Assembly (NCBI RefSeq): GCF_030252345.1
Contig: NZ_CP126980.1
Span: forward strand, 643,501 to 707,500
Source of the DNA: Actinoplanes oblitus
GTDB lineage: Bacteria; Actinomycetota; Actinomycetes; Mycobacteriales; Micromonosporaceae
Direction: 5' to 3'
DNA length: 64,000 nt
Shown here: positions 42,384 to 52,509 of the stretch, one piece after another
How the letters are laid out: each line of letters begins with the position of its first letter
Numbering within the stretch: position 1 is the stretch's first letter
The notes under the pieces: generated by a model
The model's database searches: none
The model's input: the letters and a program-made list of their open reading frames with translations, nothing else
Told to the model about the DNA's origin: nothing
Made by a program: the position numbers and the translations under genes

Positions 42384-42413
42384 TTAGCAATGCTGGAGTT
42401 AATCCGGCATACT
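42384..42413 (+). promoter_or_regulatory. Candidate S10 operon promoter
   Basis: TTAGCA, an 18-base spacer and CATACT. The ~290-base leader that would follow contains small hairpins (CCGCCCC/GGGGCGG near 42541) and the shared motif at 42600. No gene is seen in the 374-bp tuf-rpsJ gap. Confidence 0.4.
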
Positions 42414-42599
42414 AGTCAGGTTGCGTCCGCGCGGGGTGGGTAGTCGAGCTGGTCACTTTGACTTGATCAACTGCCCACCCTCGCCGGGTGTCCGGGTGTG
42501 TTTCTTTGCCGCCCGGCGCCCCAGATCCCCGCGATCGCGTCCGCCCCGACAGGGGGCGGAGGCCGGAAGCTGAGTGCCCAGCACTCTGTGACGAGGCGC

Positions 42600-42625
42600 G
42601 ACACGCCCGACCGCGGGGGTCGGAC
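42600..42625 (+). promoter_or_regulatory. Shared 18-base leader motif, rpsJ copy, with hairpin
   Basis: GACACGCCCGACCGCGGG (42600-42617) matches the rpsL leader exactly. Here CCGACC and GGTCGG also form a 6-bp hairpin (42608-42613 with 42618-42623). The motif ends 92 bases before rpsJ. Confidence 0.6.
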
Positions 42626-42709
42626 AACGCAGGATCAACGGTCCTGCGGGCATGTGGAGGCCACCGCTTCCGCACGTAGCGGCATCGAGAGAAGGAAACA
42701 GAAGCCACC

Positions 42710-43018
42710 ATGGCGGGACAGAAGATCCGCATCCGGCTCAAGGCCTATGACCACGAGGTCGTCGACTCCTCGGCGCGGAAGATCGTCGAGACGGTGACGC
42801 GTACCGGGGCGCAGGTCGCGGGCCCGGTGCCGCTGCCCACGGAGATCAACCGTTTCTGCGTGATCCGTTCGCCGCACAAGTACAAGGACTCGCGCGAGCA
42901 CTTCGAGATGCGCACGCACAAGCGTCTGATCGACATCATCGACCCGACCCCGAAGACGGTCGACTCGCTCATGCGCCTCGACCTGCCGGCTGGCGTCGAC
43001 ATCGAGATCAAGCTGTAG
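42710..43018 (+). CDS. rpsJ: 30S ribosomal protein S10
   Basis: A 102-residue S10 (NusE), a head protein that also joins antitermination complexes with NusB and Nus[21 protein letters not shown] and the C-terminal [11 protein letters not shown] are standard. GAAGGAAACAGAAGCC lies before the ATG. First gene of the S10 operon. Confidence 0.98.
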
Positions 43019-43030
43019 GGATCCGGACAA

Positions 43031-43681
43031 ATGGACAGGCAAGTGAAGGGGATCCTGGGCGCCAAGCTCGGCATGACCCAGGTCTGGGACAACAACAAGG
43101 TCGTCCCGGTAACCGTGGTGCAGGCCGGCCCGTGCGTCGTGACCCAGGTCCGCACCTCTGAGAAGGACGGCTACTCGGCTGTCCAGCTGGCGTACGGCGC
43201 GATTGACCCCCGCAAGGTCAACAAGCCGGAGAGCGGCCACTACGCGAAGGCCGGTGTGTCGCCGCGGCGTCACCTCGTCGAGCTTCGCACCGTCGACGCG
43301 AGCGAGTACGAGCTCGGCCAGGAGGTCACCGTCGACGCGTTCGCCGTCGGCCAGCCGATCGACGTGACCGGCAAGACCAAGGGCAAGGGCTACGCCGGTG
43401 TCATGAAGCGGCACGGCTTCCACGGTCTGCGCGCCAGCCACGGTGTCGAGCGCAAGCACCGCTCGCCGGGCTCGATCGGCGCCTGCGCCACCCCGGGTCG
43501 CGTCTTCAAGGGCGTCCGGATGGCCGGCCGGATGGGTAGCAAGCGCTACACCGTGCAGAACCTGACGATCCAGGCGGTCGACGCCGAGCGCAACCTGATC
43601 CTGGTGAAGGGCGCTGTGCCCGGTCCCAAGGGTGCGCTGATCCTGGTCCGTAGCGCGGCCAAGAAGGGCGGTGCCAAGTGA
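43031..43681 (+). CDS. rplC: 50S ribosomal protein L3
   Basis: A 216-residue L3, whose loop approaches the peptidyl-transferase centre. [40 protein letters not shown] and [15 protein letters not shown] are present. Starts 12 bp after rpsJ and overlaps rplD by 4 bp (GTGA). Confidence 0.98.
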   Translation: MDRQVKGILGAKLGMTQVWDNNKVVPVTVVQAGPCVVTQVRTSEKDGYSAVQLAYGAIDPRKVNKPESGHYAKAGVSPRRHLVELRTVDASEYELGQEVTVDAFAVGQPIDVTGKTKGKGYAGVMKRHGFHGLRASHGVERKHRSPGSIGACATPGRVFKGVRMAGRMGSKRYTVQNLTIQAVDAERNLILVKGAVPGPKGALILVRSAAKKGGAK

Positions 43682-44325
43682 GTTCGGTCGACATCATCAA
43701 CGCCGAGGGCGCCAAGGCCGGCTCGGTCGACCTGCCCGCGAGCGTCTTCGACGCGCAGGCGAACATCCCGCTGATGCACCAGGTCGTCGTGGCCCAGCTG
43801 GCCGCGGCCCGGCAGGGTACGCACAAGGCGAAGACCCGCGGCGAGGTCGCCGGCGGCGGCAAGAAGCCGTACAAGCAGAAGGGCACCGGTCGCGCCCGTC
43901 AGGGCTCGATCCGCGCGCCGCAGTTCACCGGTGGTGGCGTCGTGCACGGCCCGGTGCCGCGCGACTACAGCCAGCGGACCCCCAAGAAGATGAAGGCGGC
44001 CGCGCTCCGTGGCGCCCTCTCCGACCGGGCCCGTGACGGCCGCGTGTTCGTCGTCGAGTCCTTCGTCACCGGCGAGACGCCGTCGACCAAGGCCGCCGTC
44101 GCCACGCTGCGGAAGGTCGCGCAGACCAACAAGATCCTCGTCGTGCTGGACAGCCAGGACGAGCTGAACTGGATCTCGCTGCGCAACGAGCCGACCGTGC
44201 ACCTCATCGAAGCCGGCCAGCTGAACACGTACGACGTGCTGGTCGCCGACGAGGTCGTCTTCACCAAGGTCGCGCTCGACGAGTTCCTGGGCGGGTCCGA
44301 GCAGTCCGAGGAGGGCGACAAGTGA
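43678..44325 (+). CDS. rplD: 50S ribosomal protein L4
   Basis: A 215-residue L4, whose loop lines the exit tunnel. [40 protein letters not shown] and GGVVHGP form the conserved loop; [13 protein letters not shown] is an acidic tail. In proteobacteria L4 regulates the S10 operon; the leader structure needed for that is not evident here. GTG start overlaps rplC, and the stop overlaps rplW. Confidence 0.97.
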   Translation: MSSVDIINAEGAKAGSVDLPASVFDAQANIPLMHQVVVAQLAAARQGTHKAKTRGEVAGGGKKPYKQKGTGRARQGSIRAPQFTGGGVVHGPVPRDYSQRTPKKMKAAALRGALSDRARDGRVFVVESFVTGETPSTKAAVATLRKVAQTNKILVVLDSQDELNWISLRNEPTVHLIEAGQLNTYDVLVADEVVFTKVALDEFLGGSEQSEEGDK

Positions 44326-44624
44326 GCACGATCGCCGACCCGCGCGACATCATCGTCGCCCCGGTGGTCTCCGAGAAGAGCTACAGCGTTCTCGACCAGA
44401 ACTGGTACACGTTCCTCGTCCACCCGGACGCGAACAAGACCCAGATCAAGATCGCGATCCAGCAGATCTTCAACGTCCGCGTGCTGACGGTGAACACCGC
44501 GAACCGCGAGGGCAAGCGCAAGCGCACCCGGACCGGCTTCGGTCAGCGCAAGGCGACCAAGCGCGCGATGGTGAAGCTGGCTGACGGTGACCGTATCGAG
44601 GCCTTCGGCGGCCCGGTCAGCTAA
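44322..44624 (+). CDS. rplW: 50S ribosomal protein L23
   Basis: A 100-residue L23, a tunnel-exit protein and docking site for trigger factor and [23 protein letters not shown] and [20 protein letters not shown] are typical. GTG start overlaps the rplD stop by 4 bp. Confidence 0.98.
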   Translation: MSTIADPRDIIVAPVVSEKSYSVLDQNWYTFLVHPDANKTQIKIAIQQIFNVRVLTVNTANREGKRKRTRTGFGQRKATKRAMVKLADGDRIEAFGGPVS

Positions 44625-44638
44625 GGGGTTTGTGAATC

Positions 44639-45478
44639 ATGGCAATCCGTAAGTACAAGCCGACCACGCCTGGCCGCCGCGGCTCGAGCGTCGCCGACTT
44701 CGCCGAGATCACCCGGTCGACGCCGGAGAAGTCTCTGCTGGTCCCGCTGCCCAAGAAGGGTGGTCGCAACGTCCACGGCCGCATCACCACGCGGCACCAG
44801 GGCGGTGGCCACAAGCGGCAGTACCGGCTGATCGACTTCAAGCGGAACGACAAGGACGGCGTGCCGGCCAAGGTCGCTCACATCGAGTACGACCCGAACC
44901 GCACCTCGCGCATCGCGCTGCTGCACTACGCCGACGGCGAGAAGCGCTACATCCTGGCTCCGAAGGACCTGAAGCAGGGCGACCGGGTCGAGTCGGGTGT
45001 CGGCGCGGACATTAAGCCGGGCAACAACCTGCCGCTGCGCAACATCCCGGTCGGTACGACGATCCACGGCGTGGAGCTTCGTCCCGGCGGTGGCGCCAAG
45101 CTGGCCCGTTCGGCCGGCGTGGGCATCCAGCTGCTCGGTCGTGAGGGCGCGTACGCCACGCTGCGTATGCCCTCCGGCGAGATCCGTCGCGTCGACGTGC
45201 GCTGCCGCGCCACCGTCGGCGAGATCGGCAACGCCGAGCAGTCGAACATCAACTGGGGTAAGGCCGGCCGTATGCGGTGGAAGGGCAAGCGCCCGACCGT
45301 CCGTGGTGTCGCCATGAACCCCGTCGACCACCCGCACGGTGGTGGTGAGGGTAAGACCTCCGGTGGTCGTCACCCGGTCAACCCGGCTGGTAAGCCGGAG
45401 GGCCGTACCCGCCGCAAGGGCCAGGAGAGCGACAAGCTGATCGTTCGCCGCCGCTACGCCACCCGCAAGCGCGGGTAA
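44639..45478 (+). CDS. rplB: 50S ribosomal protein L2
   Basis: A 279-residue L2, needed for subunit joining and peptidyl-transferase assembly. [20 protein letters not shown], then [15 protein letters not shown], and the C-terminal [20 protein letters not shown] with its conserved His. Starts 14 bp after rplW. Confidence 0.98.
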   Translation: MAIRKYKPTTPGRRGSSVADFAEITRSTPEKSLLVPLPKKGGRNVHGRITTRHQGGGHKRQYRLIDFKRNDKDGVPAKVAHIEYDPNRTSRIALLHYADGEKRYILAPKDLKQGDRVESGVGADIKPGNNLPLRNIPVGTTIHGVELRPGGGAKLARSAGVGIQLLGREGAYATLRMPSGEIRRVDVRCRATVGEIGNAEQSNINWGKAGRMRWKGKRPTVRGVAMNPVDHPHGGGEGKTSGGRHPVNPAGKPEGRTRRKGQESDKLIVRRRYATRKRG

Positions 45479-45491
45479 CGGGAGTTAAAAG

Positions 45492-45773
45492 ATGCCTCGC
45501 AGCCTGAAGAAGGGCCCGTTCGTCGACGACCACCTGCTCAAGAAGGTGGAAGTCCAGAACGAGAAGAACTCGAAGAACGTCATCAAGACCTGGTCGCGGC
45601 GTTCGACCATCATCCCGGACATGCTCGGGCACACGATCGCCGTGCACGACGGGCGCAAGCACGTCCCGGTGTTCGTCACCGAGGCGATGGTCGGGCACAA
45701 GCTCGGCGAGTTCGCTCTGACCCGCACGTTCAAGGGTCACGAGAAGGACGACCGCAAGAGCCGTCGTCGCTAA
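45492..45773 (+). CDS. rpsS: 30S ribosomal protein S19
   Basis: A 93-residue S19 that, with S13, contacts the A-site tRNA region of the head. [19 protein letters not shown], then [19 protein letters not shown] and [17 protein letters not shown]. Starts 13 bp after rplB. Confidence 0.98.
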   Translation: MPRSLKKGPFVDDHLLKKVEVQNEKNSKNVIKTWSRRSTIIPDMLGHTIAVHDGRKHVPVFVTEAMVGHKLGEFALTRTFKGHEKDDRKSRRR

Positions 45774-45810
45774 GCAGATACACGGATTAGAGGATTTAGG
45801 AGCTACAGCG

Positions 45811-46269
45811 ATGCCAGCAAAGGGCGACGCTCCGGTGCTTCCGGGCGCGCGGGCGATTGCGCGACACGTGCGCCTCTCGCCGACCAAGGCGCGCCGGGTG
45901 GTCAACCTCGTCCGCGGTCTGCCCGCGAAGGAGGCGCTGACCGTCCTGCAGTTCGCGCCGCAGGCCGCCAGCGAGCAGGTCTACAAGGTGCTTGCCAGTG
46001 CCGTGGCGAACGCGGAGAACAACGAGCGGCTCGACCCCGACGCCCTCCTCGTGAGCGAGGCGTTCGTCGACGAGGGTCCGACGCTCAAGCGGTTCCGGCC
46101 GCGGGCGCAGGGCCGGGCGTACCGGATCCGCAAGCGCACGTGTCACATCACTATCGCGGTCGAGGCGGTCCAGACGGTCCGTCCGGCGAAGAAGGCTACG
46201 GCGAAGAAGGCCACCAAGGCCGCTGAGCCGGCTGCCGCCGAGTCCCAGAGCACGGAGGGTGCCGAGTAA
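45811..46269 (+). CDS. rplV: 50S ribosomal protein L22
   Basis: A 152-residue L22, which lines the exit tunnel near the macrolide site. [40 protein letters not shown] and the loop [20 protein letters not shown] are intact. The Lys/Ala-rich C-terminal tail (~35 residues) is an actinobacterial extension. The stop TAA shares its last base with the rpsC ATG. Confidence 0.97.
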   Translation: MPAKGDAPVLPGARAIARHVRLSPTKARRVVNLVRGLPAKEALTVLQFAPQAASEQVYKVLASAVANAENNERLDPDALLVSEAFVDEGPTLKRFRPRAQGRAYRIRKRTCHITIAVEAVQTVRPAKKATAKKATKAAEPAAAESQSTEGAE

Positions 46270-47117
46270 TGGGTCAGAAGGTTCACCCCACCGGGTTCCG
46301 CCTCGGCATCTCCACCGACTGGAAGAGCCGCTGGTTCGCGGACAAGCTCTACAAGGACTACATCGGCGAGGACGTCAAGATCCGCCGGATGATGTCCAAG
46401 GGTCTTGAGCGCGCCGGCATCTCCAAGGTGGACATCGAGCGGACCCGCGACCGGGTTCGGGTCGACATCCACACCGCCCGGCCGGGCATCGTCATCGGCC
46501 GTAAGGGCGCGGAGGCCGACCGGATCCGCGGCGAGCTCGAGAAGCTCACCGGCAAGCAGGTCCAGCTGAACATCCTCGAGGTGAAGAGCCCGGAGTCGGA
46601 CGCTCAGCTGGTGGCGCAGGGCGTCGCCGAGCAGCTGTCCTCCCGGGTCAGCTTCCGCCGGGCGATGCGCAAGGCCATGCAGTCCGCCATGAAGAACCCG
46701 ATCTGCAAGGGCATCCGGGTGCAGGTCTCCGGCCGCCTCGGCGGCGCGGAGATGAGCCGCACGGAGTTCTACCGTGAGGGTCGCGTTCCGCTGCACACGC
46801 TGCGGGCGAACATCGAGTACGGCTTCTTCGAGGCCCGTACCACGTTCGGCCGGATCGGCGTGAAGGTCTGGATCTACAAGGGCGACGCCGTTCCGGGTCG
46901 CGAGGCTGTCACCGAGGCTCCCGCGCGTCCGCGCCGGGACCGGGCTGACCGTCCCGAGCGTCCGCGTCGTGGCCGTTCCGGTTCGTCCGGTACGACCGCG
47001 GGCGGCACCGAGGCCGGCCGGGCCGCCGCCCAGTCGCGCGGCGCCGACGGCGACAATGTGAACGACGCCGCGGTTGCCGCGGCTCCGGCCGTGGCCGAGA
47101 CGCAGCAGGAGGGCTGA
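46269..47117 (+). CDS. rpsC: 30S ribosomal protein S3
   Basis: A 282-residue S3 at the mRNA entry channel, with KH domain ([20 protein letters not shown]) and C-terminal [23 protein letters not shown] region (here [14 protein letters not shown]). The last ~65 residues are a basic Arg/Pro/Ala-rich extension common in Actinobacteria. The start overlaps rplV by one base. Confidence 0.97.
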   Translation: MGQKVHPTGFRLGISTDWKSRWFADKLYKDYIGEDVKIRRMMSKGLERAGISKVDIERTRDRVRVDIHTARPGIVIGRKGAEADRIRGELEKLTGKQVQLNILEVKSPESDAQLVAQGVAEQLSSRVSFRRAMRKAMQSAMKNPICKGIRVQVSGRLGGAEMSRTEFYREGRVPLHTLRANIEYGFFEARTTFGRIGVKVWIYKGDAVPGREAVTEAPARPRRDRADRPERPRRGRSGSSGTTAGGTEAGRAAAQSRGADGDNVNDAAVAAAPAVAETQQEG

Positions 47118-47120
47118 CAC

Positions 47121-47546
47121 ATGCTGATGCCGCGTAAGCCCCCAAAGGGCTTCCGTAAGCCGCATCACCCGGACCGCCACGGCGCGTCCAAGGGCGGTAA
47201 CCGGGTCGTCTTCGGCGAGTTCGGTATCCAGGCGCTGGAGCCCGCGTACGTGACGAACCGGCAGATCGAGTCGGCGCGTATCGCGATGACCCGTCACATC
47301 AAGCGTGGCGGTAAGGTCTGGATCTCGATCTTCCCGGACCAGGCCCTGACCAAGAAGCCTGCCGAAACCCGCATGGGTTCCGGTAAGGGTTCTCCCGAGT
47401 GGTGGGTGGCGAACGTCAAGCCGGGACGCATCCTCTTCGAGATGTCGTTCCCGAACGAGACGGTCGCGCGTGAGGCGATGCGCCGCGCGATCCACAAGCT
47501 CCCGATGAAGTGCCGCATCGTGACGCGCGAAGTGGGTGAAAGCTGA
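47121..47546 (+). CDS. rplP: 50S ribosomal protein L16
   Basis: A 141-residue L16, which sits near the A-site tRNA elbow. [20 protein letters not shown], then [20 protein letters not shown] and [18 protein letters not shown]. It starts 3 bp after rpsC; the TGA and the rpmC ATG share a base. Confidence 0.98.
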   Translation: MLMPRKPPKGFRKPHHPDRHGASKGGNRVVFGEFGIQALEPAYVTNRQIESARIAMTRHIKRGGKVWISIFPDQALTKKPAETRMGSGKGSPEWWVANVKPGRILFEMSFPNETVAREAMRRAIHKLPMKCRIVTREVGES

Positions 47547-47779
47547 TGGCAGCGGGCGTTAAGGCAGCCGAGCTCCGCGAACTCTCCGAAGAGGAGCTGG
47601 TCGCGAAGCTGCGGGAGGCCAAGGCGGAGCTGTTCAACCTTCGCGTGCAGCGCGCGACCGGCCAGCTCGACAATCACCGTCGGCTGCAGGTCGTCCGCAA
47701 GGACGTCGCGAAGATCTACACGATCATGCGTGAGCGTGAGCTGGGGCTCTCGGTTGCGCCGGATGAGGTGAGCGCATGA
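47546..47779 (+). CDS. rpmC: 50S ribosomal protein L29
   Basis: A 77-residue L29 at the tunnel exit. [20 protein letters not shown], then [19 protein letters not shown], the conserved helical hairpin. It overlaps rplP by one base and rpsQ by four. Confidence 0.97.
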   Translation: MAAGVKAAELRELSEEELVAKLREAKAELFNLRVQRATGQLDNHRRLQVVRKDVAKIYTIMRERELGLSVAPDEVSA

Positions 47780-48048
47780 GTGAGAACACTGCTGCGCCGC
47801 GCGCCCAGCGCAAGGTGCGTGAGGGTCTCGTGGTCAGCGACAAGATGGACAAGACCGTCGTCGTCGAGGTCGAGGACCGCGTCAAGCACGCGCTGTACGG
47901 CAAGGTCATCCGTCGTACCCGCAAGCTGAAGGTGCACGACGAGCAGAACTCGGCGGGCACCGGCGACCGGGTTTCGATCATGGAGACCCGCCCGCTCTCC
48001 GCCACCAAGCGGTGGCGGATCGTGGAGATCCTCGAAAAGGCCAAGTGA
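47776..48048 (+). CDS. rpsQ: 30S ribosomal protein S17
   Basis: A 90-residue S17, an early 16S rRNA binder. [40 protein letters not shown] and [20 protein letters not shown] are typical. Overlaps rpmC (ATGA). A 12-bp hairpin after it marks the S10/spc operon boundary. Confidence 0.98.
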   Translation: MSENTAAPRAQRKVREGLVVSDKMDKTVVVEVEDRVKHALYGKVIRRTRKLKVHDEQNSAGTGDRVSIMETRPLSATKRWRIVEILEKAK

Positions 48049-48051
48049 GTA

Positions 48052-48079
48052 CGCTGGGCCGGCTACGGCCGGCCCAGCG
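48052..48079 (+). terminator. Hairpin at the S10/spc boundary
   Basis: A perfect 12-bp stem (CGCTGGGCCGGC and complement) with a TACG loop, 3 bases after the rpsQ stop. No T-run. Confidence 0.65.
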
Positions 48080-48140
48080 GACCATCGTTCCGCCAAGCTT
48101 CGGTAGGTCACCGGAGAACTGGCAGACATAGGAGACAGAC

Positions 48141-48509
48141 GTGATCCAGCAGGAGTCGCGACTGCGCGTCGCCGACAACACGGGTGCCCGGGAGATCCTG
48201 TGCATCCGCGTACTCGGTGGCTCCGGTCGCCGTTACGCGAGCATCGGCGACGTCATCGTGGCCACGGTCAAGGACGCCATCCCCGGCGCCGGTGTGAAGA
48301 AGGGTGACGTCGTCAAGGCGGTCGTCGTCCGCACCAGCAAGGAGCGGCGTCGTCCGGACGGCTCGTACATCCGCTTCGACGAGAACGCCGCCGTCATCAT
48401 CAAGGACGGCGGGGACCCCCGCGGTACCCGCATCTTCGGCCCGGTCGGCCGCGAGCTGCGCGACAAGCGGTTCATGAAGATCATCAGCCTGGCGCCGGAG
48501 GTGCTCTGA
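48141..48509 (+). CDS. rplN: 50S ribosomal protein L14
   Basis: A 122-residue L14, which forms an intersubunit bridge. [20 protein letters not shown], then [20 protein letters not shown] and [23 protein letters not shown] start after ATAGGAGACAGAC. First gene of the spc operon. Confidence 0.98.
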   Translation: MIQQESRLRVADNTGAREILCIRVLGGSGRRYASIGDVIVATVKDAIPGAGVKKGDVVKAVVVRTSKERRRPDGSYIRFDENAAVIIKDGGDPRGTRIFGPVGRELRDKRFMKIISLAPEVL

Positions 48510-48511
48510 CC

Positions 48512-48826
48512 GTGAAGATCAAGAAGGGCGACACGGTCGTCGTCATCGCCGGCAAGGACAAGGGTGCCAAGGGCAAGGTCATTGCGGCCTTCCCGCGGCA
48601 GGACAAGGTCCTGGTCGAGGGCGTCAATCGCGTCAAGAAGCACGAACGCATCCGCACCACCCAGCGTGGTTCGAAGACCGGTGGCATCGTCACGCAGGAA
48701 GCCGCGATCCACATCTCGAACGTGCAGATCCTGGACGACCAGGGTAAGCCGACCCGGATCGGTTACCGGATCGACGAGAACGGCACCAAGGTCCGTATCG
48801 CGCGTACGACCGGTAAGGAACTGTGA
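48512..48826 (+). CDS. rplX: 50S ribosomal protein L24
   Basis: A 104-residue L24, an assembly initiator with a KOW motif: [41 protein letters not shown] start 2 bp after rplN; stop overlaps the rplE start. Confidence 0.97.
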   Translation: MKIKKGDTVVVIAGKDKGAKGKVIAAFPRQDKVLVEGVNRVKKHERIRTTQRGSKTGGIVTQEAAIHISNVQILDDQGKPTRIGYRIDENGTKVRIARTTGKEL

Positions 48827-49395
48827 TGACTGCCGCCACTGAGACGAAGACGCTGCCGCGTCTGAAGAGCAAGTACCGGGCCGAGGTTCTCCCGGCGCTG
48901 CAGGAGCAGTACAAGTACGGCAACCCCATGCAGATCCCCGGCCTGGTCAAGGTCGTCGTGAACATGGGTGTCGGCGAGGCTGCCCGCGACGCCAAGCTGA
49001 TCGACGGCGCGGTGCGTGACCTGACCACCATCACCGGTCAGAAGCCGCTGGTGCGCCGGGCGACCAAGTCCATCGCGCAGTTCAAGCTCCGTGAGGGCAT
49101 GCCGATCGGCGCGAAGGTCACCCTCCGCGGCGACCGGATGTGGGAGTTCCTGGACCGGCTGCTGTCCATCTCGCTGCCGCGTATCCGCGACTTCCGGGGT
49201 CTCGACGGCCGCAAGCTGGACGGGCACGGCAACTACACGTTCGGCCTGACCGAGCAGTCGGTGTTCCACGAGATCGATCAGGACAAGATCGACCGGCCGC
49301 GGGGCATGGACATCACGGTGGTCACCACCGCCACGACCGACGACGAGGGCCGGGCGCTGCTGAAGCTCCTGGGCTTCCCGTTCAAGGAGAACTGA
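48826..49395 (+). CDS. rplE: 50S ribosomal protein L5
   Basis: A 189-residue L5, the 5S rRNA-binding protein. [20 protein letters not shown], then [20 protein letters not shown] and [20 protein letters not shown]. The ATG at 48826 shares a base with the rplX stop; a GTG one codon earlier is possible. Confidence 0.97.
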   Translation: MTAATETKTLPRLKSKYRAEVLPALQEQYKYGNPMQIPGLVKVVVNMGVGEAARDAKLIDGAVRDLTTITGQKPLVRRATKSIAQFKLREGMPIGAKVTLRGDRMWEFLDRLLSISLPRIRDFRGLDGRKLDGHGNYTFGLTEQSVFHEIDQDKIDRPRGMDITVVTTATTDDEGRALLKLLGFPFKEN

Positions 49396-49397
49396 GC

Positions 49398-49583
49398 ATG
49401 GCTAAGAAGGCGCTGATCCTCAAGGCGGCCGCGAAGCCGAAGTTCGCCGTGCGTGCTTACACCCGCTGCCAGAAGTGCGGTCGCCCGCACTCGGTCTACC
49501 GCAAGTTCGGCCTCTGCCGCGTTTGCGTGCGGGACATGGCTCACCGTGGTGAGCTGCCCGGCGTGTCCAAGGCCTCCTGGTAA
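49398..49583 (+). CDS. rpsZ: 30S ribosomal protein S14, zinc type
   Basis: A 61-residue short S14. Two CxxC pairs ([20 protein letters not shown], with CVRD following) bind zinc, the C+ type. [20 protein letters not shown] begins at the ATG 2 bp after the rplE stop. This is the housekeeping form; a zinc-free paralog would be elsewhere. Confidence 0.96.
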   Translation: MAKKALILKAAAKPKFAVRAYTRCQKCGRPHSVYRKFGLCRVCVRDMAHRGELPGVSKASW

Positions 49584-49656
49584 CCGACTTAGTAATACCG
49601 CTTCGCCGTAGGCCCGCACCCGCGGGAACCCCGGCGAGAAAGGTTGACGAATACCC

Positions 49657-50064
49657 ATGACGATGACGGACCCGATCGCAGACATGCTGACGCGTCTGCG
49701 CAACGCCAACCAGGCGTACCACGACAAGGTGACCATGCCGTACTCGAAGATCAAGGCGAACATCGCCGAGGTCCTCAAGGCGGAGGGTTACATCGCGTCG
49801 TGGACGTCTGAGGAGCCCGAGGAGGGCGCGGTCGGCAAGCGTCTGGTCGTTGAGCTCAAGTACGGCCAGAACCGCGAGCGCAGCCTCGCCGGCATCAAGC
49901 GCGTCTCGAAGCCCGGCCTGCGGGTTTACGCCAAGTCCGACGAGCTGCCCCGCGTGCTCGGTGGCCTCGGTGTCGCGATCATTTCGACGTCCCAGGGACT
50001 GCTGACCGACAAGCAGGCCCGCAAGCGGAGCGTTGGCGGGGAAGTCCTCGCCTTCGTCTGGTAA
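49657..50064 (+). CDS. rpsH: 30S ribosomal protein S8
   Basis: A 135-residue S8, central-domain rRNA binder and, in E. coli, the spc-operon repressor. [20 protein letters not shown] and [40 protein letters not shown] are intact. A 73-bp gap separates it from rpsZ; GAGAAAGG precedes the ATG. Confidence 0.98.
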   Translation: MTMTDPIADMLTRLRNANQAYHDKVTMPYSKIKANIAEVLKAEGYIASWTSEEPEEGAVGKRLVVELKYGQNRERSLAGIKRVSKPGLRVYAKSDELPRVLGGLGVAIISTSQGLLTDKQARKRSVGGEVLAFVW

Positions 50065-50078
50065 CTGGAGACTTAGAC

Positions 50079-50618
50079 ATGTCGCGAATCGGACGTAAGT
50101 CGATCCCGGTCCCGGCCGGCGTCGACGTCACCATCACCGGCCAGACCGTCAAGGTCAAGGGCCCCAAGGGCGAGCTCTCGCACACCGTGGCCGAGCCGAT
50201 CACGGTGTCCCAGGAGGGCGCCGAGCTGGTCGTCAACCGCCCGAACGACGAGCGCAAGGCCAAGGAGCTGCACGGTCTCTCGCGCACCCTGGTCGCCAAC
50301 ATGATCGTCGGTGTGACCGAGGGCTACAAGAAGACCCTCGAGATCAACGGCACCGGTTACCGTGTCACCGCGAAGGGCAAGGACCTGGAGTTCGCTCTGG
50401 GCTTCTCGCACCCGGTGAACATCGTGCCGCCGGCCGGCATCACCTTCTCGGTGGAGAAGCCCACCCAGTTCACTGTGGCGGGCATCGACAAGCAGCTGGT
50501 CGGCGAGGTCGCCGCCAACATCCGGAAGATCCGCCCGCCGGAGCCCTACAAGGGCAAGGGCGTCAAGTACCAGGGCGAGGTCATCCGCCGCAAGGCTGGA
50601 AAGGCAGGTAAGAAGTGA
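50079..50618 (+). CDS. rplF: 50S ribosomal protein L6
   Basis: A 179-residue L6 near the GTPase-associated centre. [40 protein letters not shown] and [20 protein letters not shown]. 14 bp after rpsH; overlaps rplR by 4 bp. Confidence 0.98.
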   Translation: MSRIGRKSIPVPAGVDVTITGQTVKVKGPKGELSHTVAEPITVSQEGAELVVNRPNDERKAKELHGLSRTLVANMIVGVTEGYKKTLEINGTGYRVTAKGKDLEFALGFSHPVNIVPPAGITFSVEKPTQFTVAGIDKQLVGEVAANIRKIRPPEPYKGKGVKYQGEVIRRKAGKAGKK

Positions 50619-51010
50619 CCGCCACGCTGCTCAAGCGCCGCAATGGCGGCGGTGTCGCCGCTCGGCGCGCCGTTGGCAAGGCGCGTCGGCACTTCCGGGT
50701 CCGCAAGAACGTGCGCGGCACCGCCGAGCGTCCCCGTCTGGTCGTCACCCGGTCCACGCGGAACATCACCGCGCAGATCATCGACGACCTCAAGGGTCAC
50801 ACGCTGGCTTCCGCCTCGACCCTCGACACCTCGATCCGGGGCACCGAGGGCGACAAGAGCGCGCAGGCCGGCAAGGTCGGCACGCTCCTCGCCGAGCGGG
50901 CCAAGGCCGCGGGTATTTCCAAGGTCGTCTTCGACCGGGGTGGCAACAAGTACGCGGGGCGTATCGCCGCGCTTGCCGACGCCGCTCGCGAAGCCGGACT
51001 CGAGTTCTAG
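50615..51010 (+). CDS. rplR: 50S ribosomal protein L18
   Basis: A 131-residue L18, which binds 5S rRNA with L5. [40 protein letters not shown] and [23 protein letters not shown] start overlapping rplF (GTGA). Confidence 0.98.
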   Translation: MTATLLKRRNGGGVAARRAVGKARRHFRVRKNVRGTAERPRLVVTRSTRNITAQIIDDLKGHTLASASTLDTSIRGTEGDKSAQAGKVGTLLAERAKAAGISKVVFDRGGNKYAGRIAALADAAREAGLEF

Positions 51011-51023
51011 GAGGAATTGACCA

Positions 51024-51647
51024 ATGCCTGGTCAGCAGCGCCGTGGCGGCGGGTCCGGCGGTAACAACGAGGGTGGCGGCCGCCGCGACAACCGTCGCGA
51101 GGGCGGTCGCGGCAACGCGCCCGTCGAGAAGACCCCGCACCTCGAGCGGGTCGTCGCGATCAACCGCGTCGCCAAGGTCGTCAAGGGTGGTCGGCGCTTC
51201 AGCTTCACCGCCCTGGTGATCGTCGGCGACGGTGACGGCACCGTCGGTGTCGGTTACGGAAAGGCCAAGGAGGTGCCCGCGGCGATCGCCAAGGGCGTCG
51301 AGGAGGCCAAGAAGCACTTCTTCAAGGTCCCGCGGATCGGTGCGACCATTCCGCACCCGATCACGGGTGAGGCTGCCGCGGGTGTCGTCCTGCTCAAGCC
51401 GGCGTCCGCTGGTACCGGTGTCATCGCCGGTGGTCCGGTGCGTGCCGTGCTGGAGTGCGCGGGCATCCACGACATCCTCTCGAAGAGCCTCGGCTCCTCG
51501 AACCCGATCAACATCGTCCACGCCACGGTGGCGGCGCTGAAGGGCCTCGAGTCCCCGGAGCAGGTCGCGGCTCGCCGCAGCCTGCCGGTCGAGGACGTGG
51601 CGCCGGCCGCGATGCTGGCGGCGCGTGCGGAAGCGGCGGTGCACTGA
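51024..51647 (+). CDS. rpsE: 30S ribosomal protein S5
   Basis: A 207-residue S5, involved in decoding fidelity and the mRNA entry channel. A ~40-residue Gly/Arg-rich N-terminal extension ([20 protein letters not shown]) precedes the fold: [46 protein letters not shown] precedes the ATG. Its stop shares one base with the rpmD start. Confidence 0.97.
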   Translation: MPGQQRRGGGSGGNNEGGGRRDNRREGGRGNAPVEKTPHLERVVAINRVAKVVKGGRRFSFTALVIVGDGDGTVGVGYGKAKEVPAAIAKGVEEAKKHFFKVPRIGATIPHPITGEAAAGVVLLKPASAGTGVIAGGPVRAVLECAGIHDILSKSLGSSNPINIVHATVAALKGLESPEQVAARRSLPVEDVAPAAMLAARAEAAVH

Positions 51648-51829
51648 TGGCTCGCTTGAAGGTCACCCAGATCCGGTCCGAGATCGGCCGTAAGCAGAAC
51701 CAGCGGGACTCCCTGCGGTCGCTCGGGCTGAAGCGGATCAACGATGTGGTGGTCAAGGAGGACCGTCCCGAGATCCGGGGCATGATCTTCGCCGTGAACC
51801 ACCTCGTCACTGTCGAGGAGGTCGAGTAA
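51647..51829 (+). CDS. rpmD: 50S ribosomal protein L30
   Basis: A 60-residue L30: [40 protein letters not shown], then [21 protein letters not shown] overlaps the rpsE stop (TGATG). The rplO ATG follows the stop with no gap. Confidence 0.97.
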   Translation: MARLKVTQIRSEIGRKQNQRDSLRSLGLKRINDVVVKEDRPEIRGMIFAVNHLVTVEEVE

Positions 51830-52279
51830 ATGGCGATCAAGATTCATGACCTGAAGCCGGCGCCGGGTGCCAAGACCAAGAAGACCCGTGTGGGTCGTGG
51901 TGAGGGCTCCAAGGGCAAGACCGCCGGCCGCGGTACCAAGGGCACCGGCGCCCGGAAGAACACTCCGGCGTCGTTCGAGGGTGGGCAGATGCCTATCCAC
52001 ATGCGCCTGCCGAAGATCAAGGGCCTGAAGAACCGCCCGCGCAACAAGGTCGTGTTCCAGGTCGTGAACCTGGACCGGCTTGCCGAGCTGTTCCCGAACG
52101 GCGGCGAGATCGGCCCGTCCGAGCTCGTCGAGGCCGGTGCGGTCCGCAAGGGCCAGCCGGTCAAGGTGCTGGGCTCCGGCGAGCTGGGCGGCGTCACGCT
52201 GACCATCTCGGCGCACGCGTTCAGCGAGTCGGCCAAGGAAAAGATCGCTGCTGCGGGTGGTTCGACCACCGAGCTGTGA
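51830..52279 (+). CDS. rplO: 50S ribosomal protein L15
   Basis: A 149-residue L15, a late-assembly scaffold protein. [40 protein letters not shown] and [20 protein letters not shown] are typical. Starts immediately after rpmD. A terminator hairpin 7 bp past the stop separates it from secY. Confidence 0.98.
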   Translation: MAIKIHDLKPAPGAKTKKTRVGRGEGSKGKTAGRGTKGTGARKNTPASFEGGQMPIHMRLPKIKGLKNRPRNKVVFQVVNLDRLAELFPNGGEIGPSELVEAGAVRKGQPVKVLGSGELGGVTLTISAHAFSESAKEKIAAAGGSTTEL

Positions 52280-52286
52280 GGCTTGC

Positions 52287-52325
52287 GGGGATGCTCGTCC
52301 GGACTGATGTTCGGCGAGCATCCCC
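52287..52325 (+). terminator. Terminator between rplO and secY
   Basis: GGGGATGCTCG (52287-52297) pairs with CGAGCATCCCC (52315-52325), extended inward by CCG/CGG, and is followed by TTGTGG. It suggests that secY has its own promoter. Confidence 0.75.
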
Positions 52326-52391
52326 TTGTGGCGTTTGACCAGCACTTATGTGATCGGTCGTGACGCAGCGCCGTGTGGACGGCTACCGTGG

Positions 52392-52420
52392 CTGACCACG
52401 GCTGGCCAAGACTGTTAGAG
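52392..52420 (+). promoter_or_regulatory. Candidate secY promoter
   Basis: CTGACC, a 17-base spacer and TTAGAG, about 90 bases before the secY start. Weak hexamers but proper spacing, downstream of a terminator. Confidence 0.35.
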
Positions 52421-52509
52421 TCCGTTTCCAGTTAGGGACATCGGTCATCCGGACCGTTGCCCTCCCCCCGTACCGCCGACCGGCGGTCACCTCGCGCAGG
52501 AGGAAGAAG